Source of the DNA: Methylococcaceae bacterium
Lineage (GTDB): Bacteria; Pseudomonadota; Gammaproteobacteria; Methylococcales; Methylococcaceae
Assembly (NCBI GenBank): GCA_902810705.1
Contig: CADDYU010000030.1
Coordinates: forward strand, 1-34,591
DNA length: 34,591 nucleotides
Direction: 5' to 3'
Position numbers and translations under genes: made by a program
Part shown: positions 1-10,231 of the stretch, in pieces
How the letters are laid out: every line of letters starts with the position of its first letter
Position numbering within the stretch: position 1 is the stretch's first letter
The notes under the pieces: model-generated
What the model was told of the DNA's origin: nothing
Database searches by the model: none
Seen by the model: only the letters and a program-made list of their open reading frames with translations

Positions 1-261
1 GGACTGTGGGCCGATCCGAACCCGGCGCCGCCCTGGGAATTCCGCCATGAAGGCGCCTCGGAAAGTTTCGGTCCGGGTGGAGGCTCCGGCTCGCGATCCG
101 GTTCGGGCGGCGCCGGCGCTCGCGCGGGGCGCTGCGGCGCCAAGAAGAGCTGCGGTGACATGACGAGCTGCGAGGAGGCCATGTATTACCTCCACCGCTG
201 CCGGCTCACCAAGCTCGACCGGAACCGCGACGGAGTGCCCTGCGAATCCTTGTGCCGGTGA
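1..261 (+). CDS. Thermonuclease family protein with C-terminal Excalibur calcium-binding domain (5' truncated)
   Basis: The frame is open from base 1 to a TGA at 259-261, so only the last 86 residues are visible. The first visible residues, GLWADPNPAPPWEFR, match the conserved end of staphylococcal-nuclease (SNase) domains, which cleave DNA or RNA using calcium. A Gly/Ser-rich linker follows (about residues 24-45), then a small cysteine-rich domain with C-x5-C and C-x5-C spacing, a DRNRDGVPC segment and a final Cys. This is the Excalibur fold, whose DxDxDG-like loop binds calcium. Such fusions are usually secreted or periplasmic, but the signal region lies outside the window. The domain calls rest on clear motifs; substrate and location are inferred. 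Confidence 0.85.
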   Translation, partial: GLWADPNPAPPWEFRHEGASESFGPGGGSGSRSGSGGAGARAGRCGAKKSCGDMTSCEEAMYYLHRCRLTKLDRNRDGVPCESLCR

Positions 262-313
262 GCCCGGTTTTATCGAAAGCGGTCCAGAAGCGCCACCGGA
301 AGGGCCGAAGCGC

Positions 314-1918
314 TCAGGCCGGAGGCTCGGCCTTGTCGAGCATGAGCTTGTATTCGATGGCATCCACCAGGGCCTGATAGCTCGCGTCGACCATGTTGGG
401 AGAGACGCCGACCGTCCCCCACTTGCGGTGACCGTCGGTCGATTCGATCAGCACCCGGACCGTGGCGCGGGTGGCCTGGTTGGTCGTCAACACCCGCACC
501 TTGAAGTCGGTCAGCCGCATGCCGGCCAAGGTTGGATAGAAGCCGATGAGCGCCTCGCGGAGGGCGTTGTCCATCGCGTTGACCGGCCCGTTGCCGCGCG
601 CCATCGTGCGGGTGACGTTATCGCCGACGCGCAGCTGCACCGTCACCTCCGATTCGGGTTCGCCCTCGTGCTCCCGCTTCTCGTCGACGACCCGGAAGCT
701 GTCCAGCTCGAAATACCGGTTGACGCGGCCCATGGCCTTCAACAGCAGCAGCTGGAAGGAAGCTTCCGCGCCCTCGTAGGCGAAGCCCCGGTGCTCCAGT
801 TCCTTGACGCGGTGGATGGTGTCGCGGACCGCCGGAGAATCCGGATCGAGGTCGACGTCCAGGCCCATGTCGGCCAGCTTGAGGTGGACGGTGCTCTTGC
901 CGGCCTGGTCGGAAACCAGGATTTGCCGCTCGTTGCCGACCAGGTCCGGATCGATGTGTTCGTACAGGCGCGAATCCTTGCGGATCGCCGACACGTGGAT
1001 GCCGCCCTTGTGGGCGAAGGCGTTGAGGCCGACGAACGGTTGATGTTGCCAGGGCACGCGGTTGGCCATTTCGTTGACGAAGCGCGACAGGCCCCCGAGC
1101 TGGCGCAGGCGCTCCGGACTGACCCCGCAATCGATGCCCATCTTGAGTTGCAGCACCGGGATGATGGACACGAGATTGGCGTTGCCGCAGCGCTCGCCGA
1201 TGCCGTTCATCGTGCCCTGCACCATCCTCGCGCCGAGCCGGACCGCTTCCACCGAATTGGCCACGGCCAGTTCGCAATCGTTGTGGGCGTGGATGCCGAC
1301 GGTGTTTTCCGGAAAGCGTTTCAGAGTTTCCGCGACCGCCTGCCCGATCAGGTACGGAATGTTGCCGCCATTGGTGTCGCACAGCACCAGCGCGTCGGCG
1401 CCGGCCTCGTGCGCCGCCCGCAGCACTTCGAGGGCGTAGTGGGGATTGTCGCGGTAGCCGTCGAAGAAATGCTCGGCATCGAAGAACACGGTAGGCAGCC
1501 GCCGCTTGAGCCAGGCGATGGAATCGTGGACCAGGTCCAAGTTTTCGGCCAGGCCGGTGCCCAGCGCCTTGCTGACGTGGAGATCCCAACTCTTGCCGAA
1601 CACGCAAGCCGCGTCCGCGCCGCTTTCGGCGATGCGCCGAAGCCCCGGGTCCTTGTCCGCGCTCCGGCCCGGCCGCGCCGTGCTGCCGAAGGCCACCAGC
1701 TTGCTGTGCCCCCAGTCGCGCTCGCGCATGAGTTCGAAGAAGCGATCGTCCTTGGGGCTGGCGCCGGGCCAGCCGCCCTCGATCCAATCGATCTGGAATT
1801 CCGCGAGTTGGTCGGCGATCCGGACCTTGTCCTCGGTCGAGAAATTGATGCCGGCCGTCTGGCCGCCATCGCGCAGCGTGGTGTCGAAAAGTTCGACGCG
1901 GTCGGGTAGGGGGCGCAT
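314..1918 (-). CDS. cimA: Citramalate synthase (2-isopropylmalate synthase family)
   Basis: This 534-residue protein condenses pyruvate and acetyl-CoA to (R)-citramalate, the first step of the threonine-independent route to isoleucine. The N-terminal TIM barrel starts with ELFDTTLRDGGQ (residues 9-20), the DRE-TIM metallolyase signature. It continues with the metal-binding HAHND motif and the GTMNGIGERCGNAN segment, and an HKGGIHVSA segment precedes the regulatory domain. The C-terminal ~130 residues resemble the LeuA dimer domain that takes feedback from the end product. Length and the GGQTAGINFS variant fit the CimA group rather than LeuA or homocitrate synthase. The ATG at 1918 is the only start that keeps the full barrel; no strong ribosome binding site precedes it. 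It is a lone gene, divergent from rdgC. The exact substrate is inferred from family likeness. Confidence 0.87.
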   Translation of the reverse strand: MRPLPDRVELFDTTLRDGGQTAGINFSTEDKVRIADQLAEFQIDWIEGGWPGASPKDDRFFELMRERDWGHSKLVAFGSTARPGRSADKDPGLRRIAESGADAACVFGKSWDLHVSKALGTGLAENLDLVHDSIAWLKRRLPTVFFDAEHFFDGYRDNPHYALEVLRAAHEAGADALVLCDTNGGNIPYLIGQAVAETLKRFPENTVGIHAHNDCELAVANSVEAVRLGARMVQGTMNGIGERCGNANLVSIIPVLQLKMGIDCGVSPERLRQLGGLSRFVNEMANRVPWQHQPFVGLNAFAHKGGIHVSAIRKDSRLYEHIDPDLVGNERQILVSDQAGKSTVHLKLADMGLDVDLDPDSPAVRDTIHRVKELEHRGFAYEGAEASFQLLLLKAMGRVNRYFELDSFRVVDEKREHEGEPESEVTVQLRVGDNVTRTMARGNGPVNAMDNALREALIGFYPTLAGMRLTDFKVRVLTTNQATRATVRVLIESTDGHRKWGTVGVSPNMVDASYQALVDAIEYKLMLDKAEPPA

Positions 1919-2296
1919 GGTTGGTCTTTGTTTTTATGAGCCATCGGGCTCCTGAACGGCGTAGCCCGCCATACTACGCCTTATGATCTTCAAGATGAAG
2001 ACCAAAAAGGCCCGGGAAAGGGGGACGGAAGAGCATTTTATCGAGTTTGGCCGTAAGTCATCGGAGATTCAGCGTTTGAAGCTCCAATGCAAACTTCGGG
2101 GCCTGTGAGACCATGGGCTCGTGAAGCCTTGTCGATCCCCTGCGGCCCGAATCTGCCGCTGAACGCGATCATCCAGGCGGCTTTGAGTGAACTCACAGTG
2201 TTGTTCCTGCCACGGAGAAAAGACGTCGCGCCCAGGCGGCGGATGACAAATCCGCCTTCACTCGCCATAATGCCGCGCTTTTGAGCCAAGCGAATC
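1919..2296. other. Intergenic region between cimA and rdgC
   Basis: No gene can be supported in this 378-base divergent gap. Both strands carry short open frames. One on the minus strand reads through VSSLKAAWMIAFSGRFGPQG, which looks protein-like and might be a decayed fragment of something larger, but I do not recognise it. A short imperfect hairpin, gatcttca/tgaagacc, lies at about 1984-2000. The promoters of cimA and rdgC must be here; no convincing -35/-10 pair was identified. Confidence 0.5.
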
Positions 2297-3211
2297 ATGT
2301 GGTTTAAGAATCTGGCCGCACTGCGATTTACCGAGCCCTTCGGTCTTGATGTCAAGGAGCTTGAGGAACGTCTCGAACAGCGCCGCTTCCGCCACTGCGG
2401 CAGCCTGGAGCCGGTCAGCGCCGGATGGAGCGCTCCGCTCGGCAAGGACAGCTTTCCCCTGGTTCACGGAACCGGGGGATTTTTCATGATTTGTCTCCAA
2501 AAAGAGGAAAAAATCCTGCCGGCCTCGGTCGTGAACGAACTCGTGAACGAGCGGGTCGGGGAAATCGAGGAGACTCAAGGTCGACCGGTGCGCCGCAAGG
2601 AGCGGGACGGGATTCGCGACGAGGTGATGCAGGATCTGTTGCCGCGGGCCTTCAGCCACAGCCGGCGCACTTACGGCTATATCGATCCCAGGGGAGGCTG
2701 GCTGGTGGTGGACAGCGCCAGCGCGAAGAAGACCGAGGAGTTCGCCTCGCTCCTGAGGCAGGCTCTGGGTTCGCTGCCGGTCGTTCCGCTGGCGACCCGC
2801 GAGCGCCCCGGCGCGGTGATGACCCAATGGCTGACGAACGGCGGACCGCCGCCCGATATCACCCTGGAGAGCGAATGCGAGCTCAGGTCGCCCGAGGAAG
2901 ACGGCGGCATCGTGCGTTGTCGCCGTCACGACCTCGACGTTCCGGAAATTCAGAACCATCTCGAAGCCGGTAAGGAAGTCATCAAACTCGCCTTTACCTG
3001 GAACGACCGTCTAAGCTTGATGTTGGACGAGGCGCTAACGGTCAAGCGGCTCCGCTTCCTCGATTTGGTTCAGGAGGAAGCGGCGGAGGTCGAGACGGAC
3101 GATCCGCTGCAACGCTTCGACGCCGACTTCGCCGTCATGAGCCTGGAACTCGCGGCTTTCCTGCCGCGGCTGGCGGAACTGTTCGGGGGCGAGAATCTCC
3201 CGGCACATTAA
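2297..3211 (+). CDS. rdgC: Recombination-associated protein RdgC
   Basis: This 304-residue protein has the full length of RdgC, a ring-shaped dimer that binds double-stranded DNA without sequence preference and can limit RecA filament formation. The N-terminus, MWFKNLAALRFTEPF, and the internal GWSAPLGKD segment (about residues 44-52) are typical of the family, as are the charged central region and the QRFDADFAVMSLEL stretch near the C-terminus. RdgC is largely confined to beta- and gammaproteobacteria, which supports the taxonomic guess. The stop codon is followed at once by the L,D-transpeptidase gene, so the two may be cotranscribed although they are functionally unrelated. Confidence 0.93.
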   Translation: MWFKNLAALRFTEPFGLDVKELEERLEQRRFRHCGSLEPVSAGWSAPLGKDSFPLVHGTGGFFMICLQKEEKILPASVVNELVNERVGEIEETQGRPVRRKERDGIRDEVMQDLLPRAFSHSRRTYGYIDPRGGWLVVDSASAKKTEEFASLLRQALGSLPVVPLATRERPGAVMTQWLTNGGPPPDITLESECELRSPEEDGGIVRCRRHDLDVPEIQNHLEAGKEVIKLAFTWNDRLSLMLDEALTVKRLRFLDLVQEEAAEVETDDPLQRFDADFAVMSLELAAFLPRLAELFGGENLPAH

Positions 3212-3217
3212 TTGCCA

Positions 3218-4789
3218 ATGCGGACAACGATGGTGCGGAACAGAATGACAATCACGCGAATCGCCTTGCCGGGTCTAGTCCGCTGGACCGTCGCCCTGCT
3301 GGCGTTGAGCGCCATGGCCGCTCATGGGGAGGTTTTTCCCTTGTCGCCGGAGGGCGGCGATCTGGTCGGGCAGGTGCAATATACCCGGACCCGTCAGGAA
3401 GACACCCTGATCGACGTGGCGCGGCGGTTCAGCATCGGCCAGATCGAGATGGTCATGGCCAATCCCAAGGTCGACAATTGGCTGCCCGGCGAGGGCACGC
3501 AGGTGGTGATCCCGAGCCGCTTCATCCTGCCGAACGCGCCGCGCGCCGGCATCGTGGTCAACGTCCCGGAAATGCGGATTTACTACTATCCGGTGAAATA
3601 CACGGTCGTCGCCAAGAAGAAGCCGGCCCCGCCGAAATCGAAGGCCAAGCCTGGCGCGAAGGATAAAGCCGCGCCATCCAAGAAGGCGTCCGCGACTGTC
3701 CAGGAAGTGGGCGAGCCGGTCAGCAAGGCCACCGAGGTCATCACCTATCCGATCAGCATGGGCCGCATGGACTGGCACACCCCCCTGGGGAAAACGCGCG
3801 TCGTTCAGAAAGTCAAGGACCCGGTCTGGATTCCGCCCGAGTCGATCAAGAAGGAGCACGCGGCCAAGGGGGAAATTTTGCCCAACATCGTTCCGGCCGG
3901 TCCTGACAACCCCCTGGGCATGTTCGCCATGAAGCTCGGGGTGCCGGGGTATTTGATCCACGGCACGGAAATGAACGATAAGTCCAAGCCCTTCGGCATC
4001 GGCATGCGCGTCACCCACGGCTGCATGCGCATGTATAACGAGGACGTGGAAAGGCTGTTCTCGCGAGTCGAAGTCGGAACGCCGGTTTACCTGGTGAATC
4101 AACCCGTCAAGCTGGGTTGGCAGGGGGGCGCGCTCTACATGGAGGTGAGTCAGCCGCTCGACGAGGACGCCGGAATTCCCACCGAGTGGGACGACGACGT
4201 CATGGAAGACCAGGGATGGGACGAGGAAAAAATCAAGGCCGTGCGCCTGAAAAAGGACGCCATGCGCTCGGCGTACTTGCAGAAGATCGCCATGGATCTC
4301 ATCCAGAAGGAAAATGCCAAGCGGCCGATCCTGATGGACCAGGAGGCCATTCGAGCCGCCCTGGAAAAACCCACCGGCCTTCCGGTGCCGATCGGCAAGG
4401 AGGCGGTGCCGCTGGAAGCCGCGCCGGGCCTGGACAATGCCGAGCCGCCTGTTTCGCTCCCGCCAGCCGAATCCCCAGGTACAGCACCGGCGGCTCCGCC
4501 GGTGGAACCCGCCGCCCCGGCCGGAGTCGGCGAGGTGGTCCCGGCCAGCCCGTACCCCCAATCTCCGTACGGGGTGGAGCCGCCCGCTCCCCCGCCGGCC
4601 CAGTACCCGCCGAGCGGGAATGGCGGGAACTGGCCTACGGAGGACCCTTGGACGCCTAATCCGCCGACCGGGGAACAGCCCGGACAAGAGCCCCATGCGC
4701 CGGCACCCTCCGCTCCGGCGTCGGATCTGCCCGACCCGTACGCGCCCGACGAAGAAACTCCGGGAGATCAGCCCGAAGGCGGGCGGTAG
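3218..4789 (+). CDS. L,D-transpeptidase (YkuD domain) with LysM-like N-terminus and proline-rich tail
   Basis: A periplasmic enzyme predicted to form 3-3 peptidoglycan crosslinks or attach proteins to the wall. A basic start and hydrophobic core form a signal peptide (about residues 1-37). A LysM-like segment follows (YTRTRQEDTLIDVARRFS), then the YkuD domain with the catalytic pattern LIHGTE...THGCMRMYNEDV; the nucleophile is the Cys of THGC near residue 269. Two features are odd: a Lys/Ala/Pro-rich insert of about 35 residues within the first strands of the YkuD domain, and a Pro-rich C-terminal tail of about 130 residues. An upstream TTG at 3212 and ATGs at 3230 and 3245 are alternative starts; none has a clear ribosome binding site. 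The last 22 bases overlap yggX tail to tail. Confidence 0.88.
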   Translation: MRTTMVRNRMTITRIALPGLVRWTVALLALSAMAAHGEVFPLSPEGGDLVGQVQYTRTRQEDTLIDVARRFSIGQIEMVMANPKVDNWLPGEGTQVVIPSRFILPNAPRAGIVVNVPEMRIYYYPVKYTVVAKKKPAPPKSKAKPGAKDKAAPSKKASATVQEVGEPVSKATEVITYPISMGRMDWHTPLGKTRVVQKVKDPVWIPPESIKKEHAAKGEILPNIVPAGPDNPLGMFAMKLGVPGYLIHGTEMNDKSKPFGIGMRVTHGCMRMYNEDVERLFSRVEVGTPVYLVNQPVKLGWQGGALYMEVSQPLDEDAGIPTEWDDDVMEDQGWDEEKIKAVRLKKDAMRSAYLQKIAMDLIQKENAKRPILMDQEAIRAALEKPTGLPVPIGKEAVPLEAAPGLDNAEPPVSLPPAESPGTAPAAPPVEPAAPAGVGEVVPASPYPQSPYGVEPPAPPPAQYPPSGNGGNWPTEDPWTPNPPTGEQPGQEPHAPAPSAPASDLPDPYAPDEETPGDQPEGGR

Positions 4790-5040
4790 CCCTGCGGCAC
4801 CGTATCGACGCCGCCGAACAGGAACTTTTCGCGCTCTTCCGCCAGGAAGTTGCGGGCTTCCGGTTCGAATGGCGTCAACCGATGCTCGTTGATCAGCATG
4901 GTTTGCAGCCTGAGCCACTCCTGCCAGGCTTGTTTCGAGACGTTGTCATAAATCCGCTGCCCCTCCGGTCCTGGAAAAGGCGGCTTGTCCAAGCCTTCGG
5001 CTTCCCTGCCCAGGCGCACGCATTGTACTGTATGTGTCAT
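4768..5040 (-). CDS. yggX: Probable Fe(2+)-trafficking protein YggX
   Basis: This 90-residue cytoplasmic protein belongs to a family linked to iron handling and protection of iron-sulfur enzymes from oxidation. It starts MTHTVQCVRLGREAEGL, with the single conserved Cys at residue 7, and continues with KPPFPGPEGQRIY and the Trp-rich helix KQAWQEWLRLQTMLINEH, all family hallmarks. The ATG has a good upstream site (GAGAGGTGGTCA just before it). It lies downstream of mutY with a 147-base gap; the same mutY-yggX pairing is found in Escherichia coli and makes sense because MutY carries a [4Fe-4S] cluster. Its 3' end overlaps the convergent L,D-transpeptidase gene by 22 bases. Confidence 0.94.
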   Translation of the reverse strand: MTHTVQCVRLGREAEGLDKPPFPGPEGQRIYDNVSKQAWQEWLRLQTMLINEHRLTPFEPEARNFLAEEREKFLFGGVDTVPQGYRPPSG

Positions 5041-5187
5041 TGACCACCTCTCGGTCAGTTGGGAAAACGCTGGCGCCGCGTAGGCGGCGAAGCGGATCGA
5101 AGCAAGAATACTGCTATTCTACGGATCTCGGGGTACCGCTGAACGACCGTTTACCTTAATTAAAAAGTGAAACCCGGCGCCGCCCGC

Positions 5188-6267
5188 TCATAGATCGAGT
5201 GGGCCTTGGCGGCTTCGCCTGGCGGCATCGCCATCGATCTCGAACAGGAGCCGCTGTACGGGCGCCGGCAGTCCGCCCGCCTCGGCGGGACGGAACCAGC
5301 CGTGTCCGCCATCCTCCGCGACAGCCGGCAGGAGCCTGTCGGCGCGGGCCACCATCGGCACGAAGTCCAGATGATAATGGGAGAACGTATGCCGGCGTTG
5401 CGGCAGCCGCTCGAGCCGGGCGAGATCGATCAGCCTTCGGGCGCACCAGGCGCGAAGGTCATCCTCGCTCCCGAATTCGGGAAGGCTCCGTAAGCCTCCC
5501 CAAATTCCCGCCGGCGGGCGCCTTTCCAGGTAAATCTCGCCCTTTCCATTCCTTAGGACCAGCATGAAGCTGCGTTTGACCGGCAGGCCTTGCCGGGGCC
5601 TTGGCGCGGGAATGACATCGGTGAGCTTGAGTCGGCGGGCGGTGCAGCCGATTCGCACCGGGCAGACATCGCAGAGGGGGCGCCGTTTCAGACAGACGGT
5701 CGCGCCGAGATCCATCATGGCTTGATTGTAATCGGCAACCCGTTCGGCCGGCGTGTAGGTCTCGCTGAGCCGCCACAGTTCCCGCTCGATCCGCCCTTCG
5801 CCGGGCCAGCCTTCCAGTCCCGCGTAGCGGCTCAGCACCCGCCTGACATTGCCGTCGAGGATCGGCGCGCGGCGCCCAAGCCCCAGGCTCAAGATCGCGC
5901 CGGCGGTGGAACGGCCGACGCCGGGAAGCGCCCGGAGCGATTCCAGGGTTGCCGGGAACAGGCCGCCATGATGCGCCACGAGATGGCGCGCGGCCCGGTG
6001 CAGGTTGCGGGCCCGGGCATAGTAGCCTAGGCCCGCCCAGAGCGCGATCACCTCCTCCGGGGAGGCATCCGCCAGCGCGTGGACATCGGGAAAGCGCGCC
6101 ATGAAGCGCTCGAAATAGGGGACGACCGTCGCGACTTGGGTCTGCTGGAGCATGGTCTCGGACACCCAGACCCGATACGGCGTGCGTCCGATCTGCCAGG
6201 GAAGGTTCTTGCGGCCGAAACGCTCGAACCAGTCCAGAACCGCGTTCCGGAAGTCGTGAATTTGCAT
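5188..6267 (-). CDS. mutY: Adenine DNA glycosylase MutY
   Basis: This 359-residue base-excision repair enzyme removes adenine mispaired with 8-oxoguanine. The helix-hairpin-helix LPGVGRSTAGAI lies at residues 114-125. The catalytic Glu is E37 in SETMLQQTQV and the catalytic Asp is D138 in ILDGNV. Four cysteines, C192, C199, C202 and C208, have the C-x6-C-x2-C-x5-C spacing of the [4Fe-4S] loop. The C-terminal half (from about residue 225) is the NUDIX-like domain that recognises 8-oxoguanine. Length matches the family. It is the first gene of a likely mutY-yggX transcript. Confidence 0.96.
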   Translation of the reverse strand: MQIHDFRNAVLDWFERFGRKNLPWQIGRTPYRVWVSETMLQQTQVATVVPYFERFMARFPDVHALADASPEEVIALWAGLGYYARARNLHRAARHLVAHHGGLFPATLESLRALPGVGRSTAGAILSLGLGRRAPILDGNVRRVLSRYAGLEGWPGEGRIERELWRLSETYTPAERVADYNQAMMDLGATVCLKRRPLCDVCPVRIGCTARRLKLTDVIPAPRPRQGLPVKRSFMLVLRNGKGEIYLERRPPAGIWGGLRSLPEFGSEDDLRAWCARRLIDLARLERLPQRRHTFSHYHLDFVPMVARADRLLPAVAEDGGHGWFRPAEAGGLPAPVQRLLFEIDGDAARRSRQGPLDL

Positions 6268-6322
6268 GGATGGAGCGAGTTCTAAAGGCGGACCGGCGCT
6301 TCCCCGAAGGATATAGGCTCTC

Positions 6323-6835
6323 TCAACCGGTCGCCGTGGGTTGAACGAAGGTCAGGAAGCGGAACCCGCCGCTGCCGCAAATGACATAGCGCACCTTGAG
6401 GCGTTGCCCGACGGCGAGAAGCTTGGCTAGGCGTTGTTTCTCGGCCTCGCGCACGCCGCTGAGATCGAGGTAGTACTTACGGACCACGCGCTCCTGATCC
6501 TGAAGGTAGACCGGCTGCTCGGAGGCCTCCGGCGAGGCACGCTCCCCGACGGCCGTAACCGTGACTTCGAACATGGGTTCCTCGGCCTCGCAGCCTTCGC
6601 CTCCTTGTCCCGCGACGACGATGGGCGAGGTGTCTTCGACGCCGGTTCTGGGCGCGGGGGCCGGCTCGGGCGATTGAGCAGGCGGACGATCCGCCTCGGA
6701 CGGCGGCTGGGTGGGCGCGGGACCCTCTCGCTCGCGCCACGCGAACGCCAGCACCGCCACCACGAGCGCGATGATGCCCAAAACGACCCAGTGAGGCTTA
6801 CGCGCCGGATTGCCCCACCGATCAGGCGGTTTCAT
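6323..6835 (-). CDS. Hypothetical single-pass membrane protein
   Basis: I do not recognise this 170-residue protein. A short basic N-terminus is followed by one membrane helix (about residues 16-33, HWVVLGIIALVVAVLAFA), then a Pro/Ala/Glu-rich linker (about 35-65), then a compact domain of about 100 residues outside the membrane. That domain contains two cysteines (GEGCEAEEP and VICGSGG) and ends with GFRFLTFVQPTATG. The pattern suggests an inner-membrane anchored protein with a periplasmic domain. It lies 55 bases upstream of mutY on the same strand, so cotranscription is possible. Confidence 0.6.
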   Translation of the reverse strand: MKPPDRWGNPARKPHWVVLGIIALVVAVLAFAWREREGPAPTQPPSEADRPPAQSPEPAPAPRTGVEDTSPIVVAGQGGEGCEAEEPMFEVTVTAVGERASPEASEQPVYLQDQERVVRKYYLDLSGVREAEKQRLAKLLAVGQRLKVRYVICGSGGFRFLTFVQPTATG

Positions 6836-7069
6836 GGATCTCCTTCGCCGAATTCATGATGGCGATGCTTAACACGGTCAGAAATTCCCTCACGATCTCT
6901 ACTCTTTTTTACGGCGCAGCGCCATAGAGGAGTTCACGGATTGACGCCGGCGCGGTGTCTACGCGCAGCGCCCGCGGAAGCTCCGCCCGCTCGCGCGCCC
7001 CTCTGGGAGAGGCGTACTGTAGCATTTTTGCCGGTTCGAGGCGGGCGCTCGTCAGCGGGATTGAGGTAA

Positions 7070-8901
<1,832 letters not shown>

Positions 8902-8904
8902 GCC

Positions 8905-9177
8905 ATGGACGAGTGGGAAAAGCTTCGGAAATCCATTGAACGGCAGGCCAAGCGCATGGAGCAGGCCGAGCGGGAGCGCCCCACCCTCATGTCGCAGACC
9001 GCGTTTCTGGGCGTCTTGGCCTTGCTGCTGGTGCTGCCGGTGGTTGGCGGCGCGTACCTCGGGCGCTGGCTGGACAGCCGGGTTCCGGGCTACTCGATCC
9101 ATTGGACCATCGGCCTGATCTTGCTTGGATTGCTGGCCGGTATCTTCAATGTGTACTTTTTTCTCCGCGAGCACTGA
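8905..9177 (+). CDS. atpQ: N-ATPase accessory membrane subunit AtpQ (AtpI/ATPase gene 1 type)
   Basis: A 90-residue inner-membrane protein: a charged N-terminal helix (about residues 1-28), then two membrane helices (about 31-49 and 66-84) joined by a short loop with GRWLDSRVPG. The G-x-x-x-G-x-x-x-D pattern at the end of helix 1 and the Gly-rich helix 2 ending NVYFFLRE fit the ATPase gene 1/AtpI-like family that is called AtpQ in N-ATPase operons. Members may help assemble the c-ring or handle Mg2+; that role is family knowledge and not well settled. It starts three bases after atpC and abuts atpB exactly. Confidence 0.8.
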   Translation: MDEWEKLRKSIERQAKRMEQAERERPTLMSQTAFLGVLALLLVLPVVGGAYLGRWLDSRVPGYSIHWTIGLILLGLLAGIFNVYFFLREH

Positions 9178-9876
9178 ATGATGGAAGCCATGGATTTCGC
9201 CTCCTGGTTCTCTTTCAACCTGGGCCCCCTCCATATCGGCCCGACCGTGCTCACCACGTGGCTGCTGACGGCGCTGTTGGGCGGCTTCGCCTGGGCGGCG
9301 ACGCGCCACTTGAAGGTCGATGCGCCATCGCCGCTGCAAGCCGTGCTGGAGGGCATGGTCGGCGCGATGGAGGAGGCCATCGGGGCGGTGGCGCCGGGTC
9401 AGGCCCGGCAATTGCTGCCGTTTATCGGGACTCTGTGGATTTACATCGTGACCGCCAATCTCGTCGGCCTGGTGCCGGGCTTGGGTTCGCCCACGGCCGA
9501 TCTTTCGGAAACCGCGGCCTTGGCTCTACTGGTGTTTCTCTCGGTGCACTGGTTCGGCATCCGGAATCAAGGCTGGAATTACCTGCGCCACTATCTGTCG
9601 CCCAGCCCGATCCTGCTGCCGTTCCATCTCATGAGCGAGATTTCGAGGACCATCGCCCTCGCCATGCGTCTGTTCGGCAACATCATGAGCCTCGAACTCG
9701 CGGTGCTTCTGGTGCTGCTGGTGGCGGGCTTCCTCGCGCCGGTGCCGCTTTTGCTGCTGCACATCGTGGAGGCGCTGGTGCAGGCCTATATTTTCGGCAT
9801 GCTCGCGCTGATCTACATCGCCGGCGCGCTGCAATCGCACCACATCCGTCCTCGTCCCCCTTCTCTTCCGGAATGA
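9178..9876 (+). CDS. atpB: N-type F1Fo ATPase, Fo subunit a
   Basis: A 232-residue membrane stator subunit forming the ion half-channels against the c-ring. Several hydrophobic helices are visible. The essential Arg lies in the segment SRTIALAMRLFGNIMSLEL, equivalent to MRLFGN in all a subunits, and a conserved His/Glu/Gln helix (LLLLHIVEALVQAYIFGML) follows. The ATG at 9178 directly follows the atpQ stop, with further ATGs at 9181 and 9190, so the exact start is uncertain by a few codons. The direct junction leaves no space for atpR, which normally lies between atpQ and atpB in N-ATPase operons. Confidence 0.93.
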   Translation: MMEAMDFASWFSFNLGPLHIGPTVLTTWLLTALLGGFAWAATRHLKVDAPSPLQAVLEGMVGAMEEAIGAVAPGQARQLLPFIGTLWIYIVTANLVGLVPGLGSPTADLSETAALALLVFLSVHWFGIRNQGWNYLRHYLSPSPILLPFHLMSEISRTIALAMRLFGNIMSLELAVLLVLLVAGFLAPVPLLLLHIVEALVQAYIFGMLALIYIAGALQSHHIRPRPPSLPE

Positions 9877-9898
9877 AACTAACCTTAAGGAGTCCTGA

Positions 9899-10165
9899 AT
9901 GAGCGGTATGCATTGGTTCGCAATCTTCTCCACCGTCGGCGCGGCGCTCGCCATCGCCATCGGGGTGCTGGCGCCGGGGCTCGCCATGGGCAAGGCCATC
10001 GCCCAGGCCCTGGATGCCCTGGCCCGCCAGCCCGAGGCGGAGAAAGCCATCACCCGCACCCTCTTCATAGGACTTGCCATGATCGAGTCCCTCGCGATCT
10101 ACGTGCTGGTGGTGGTGCTGATCATCCTGTTTAGAAATCCCTTGGTGGAGTATTTATTGAAATAA
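9899..10165 (+). CDS. atpE: N-type F1Fo ATPase, Fo subunit c
   Basis: An 88-residue rotor subunit with two helices and the loop ARQPEAE. A strong ribosome site (AAGGAG) sits seven bases before the ATG. The ion-carrying Glu is E63 in MIESLAIYVLVV, followed by S64 and Y68, which correspond to Na+ ligands in sodium-type rotors. In helix 1, APGLAMGKA places Met30 where Ilyobacter-type rotors have Gln32 and where many N-ATPase rotors have a second Glu. The Na+ ligand set is therefore incomplete and H+ use is at least as likely; this is inference from alignment by eye. Confidence 0.94.
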   Translation: MSGMHWFAIFSTVGAALAIAIGVLAPGLAMGKAIAQALDALARQPEAEKAITRTLFIGLAMIESLAIYVLVVVLIILFRNPLVEYLLK

Positions 10166-10231
10166 CGCGCGCGTGAAATATCTCCCCGATTCACCGCTTG
10201 TTTCTTGGCGGTTCATTATGACTCTCTTTCC

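Noticed and set aside
428-1909. Long plus-strand open frame opposite cimA
   Set aside because: It is the antisense shadow of a G+C-rich gene; its composition is Val/Gly/Asp/Arg-rich with no motifs, while cimA has all its family motifs.
3275-4918. Long minus-strand open frame opposite the L,D-transpeptidase
   Set aside because: Antisense shadow, Arg/His-rich, without family features; yggX uses a different frame in the overlap.
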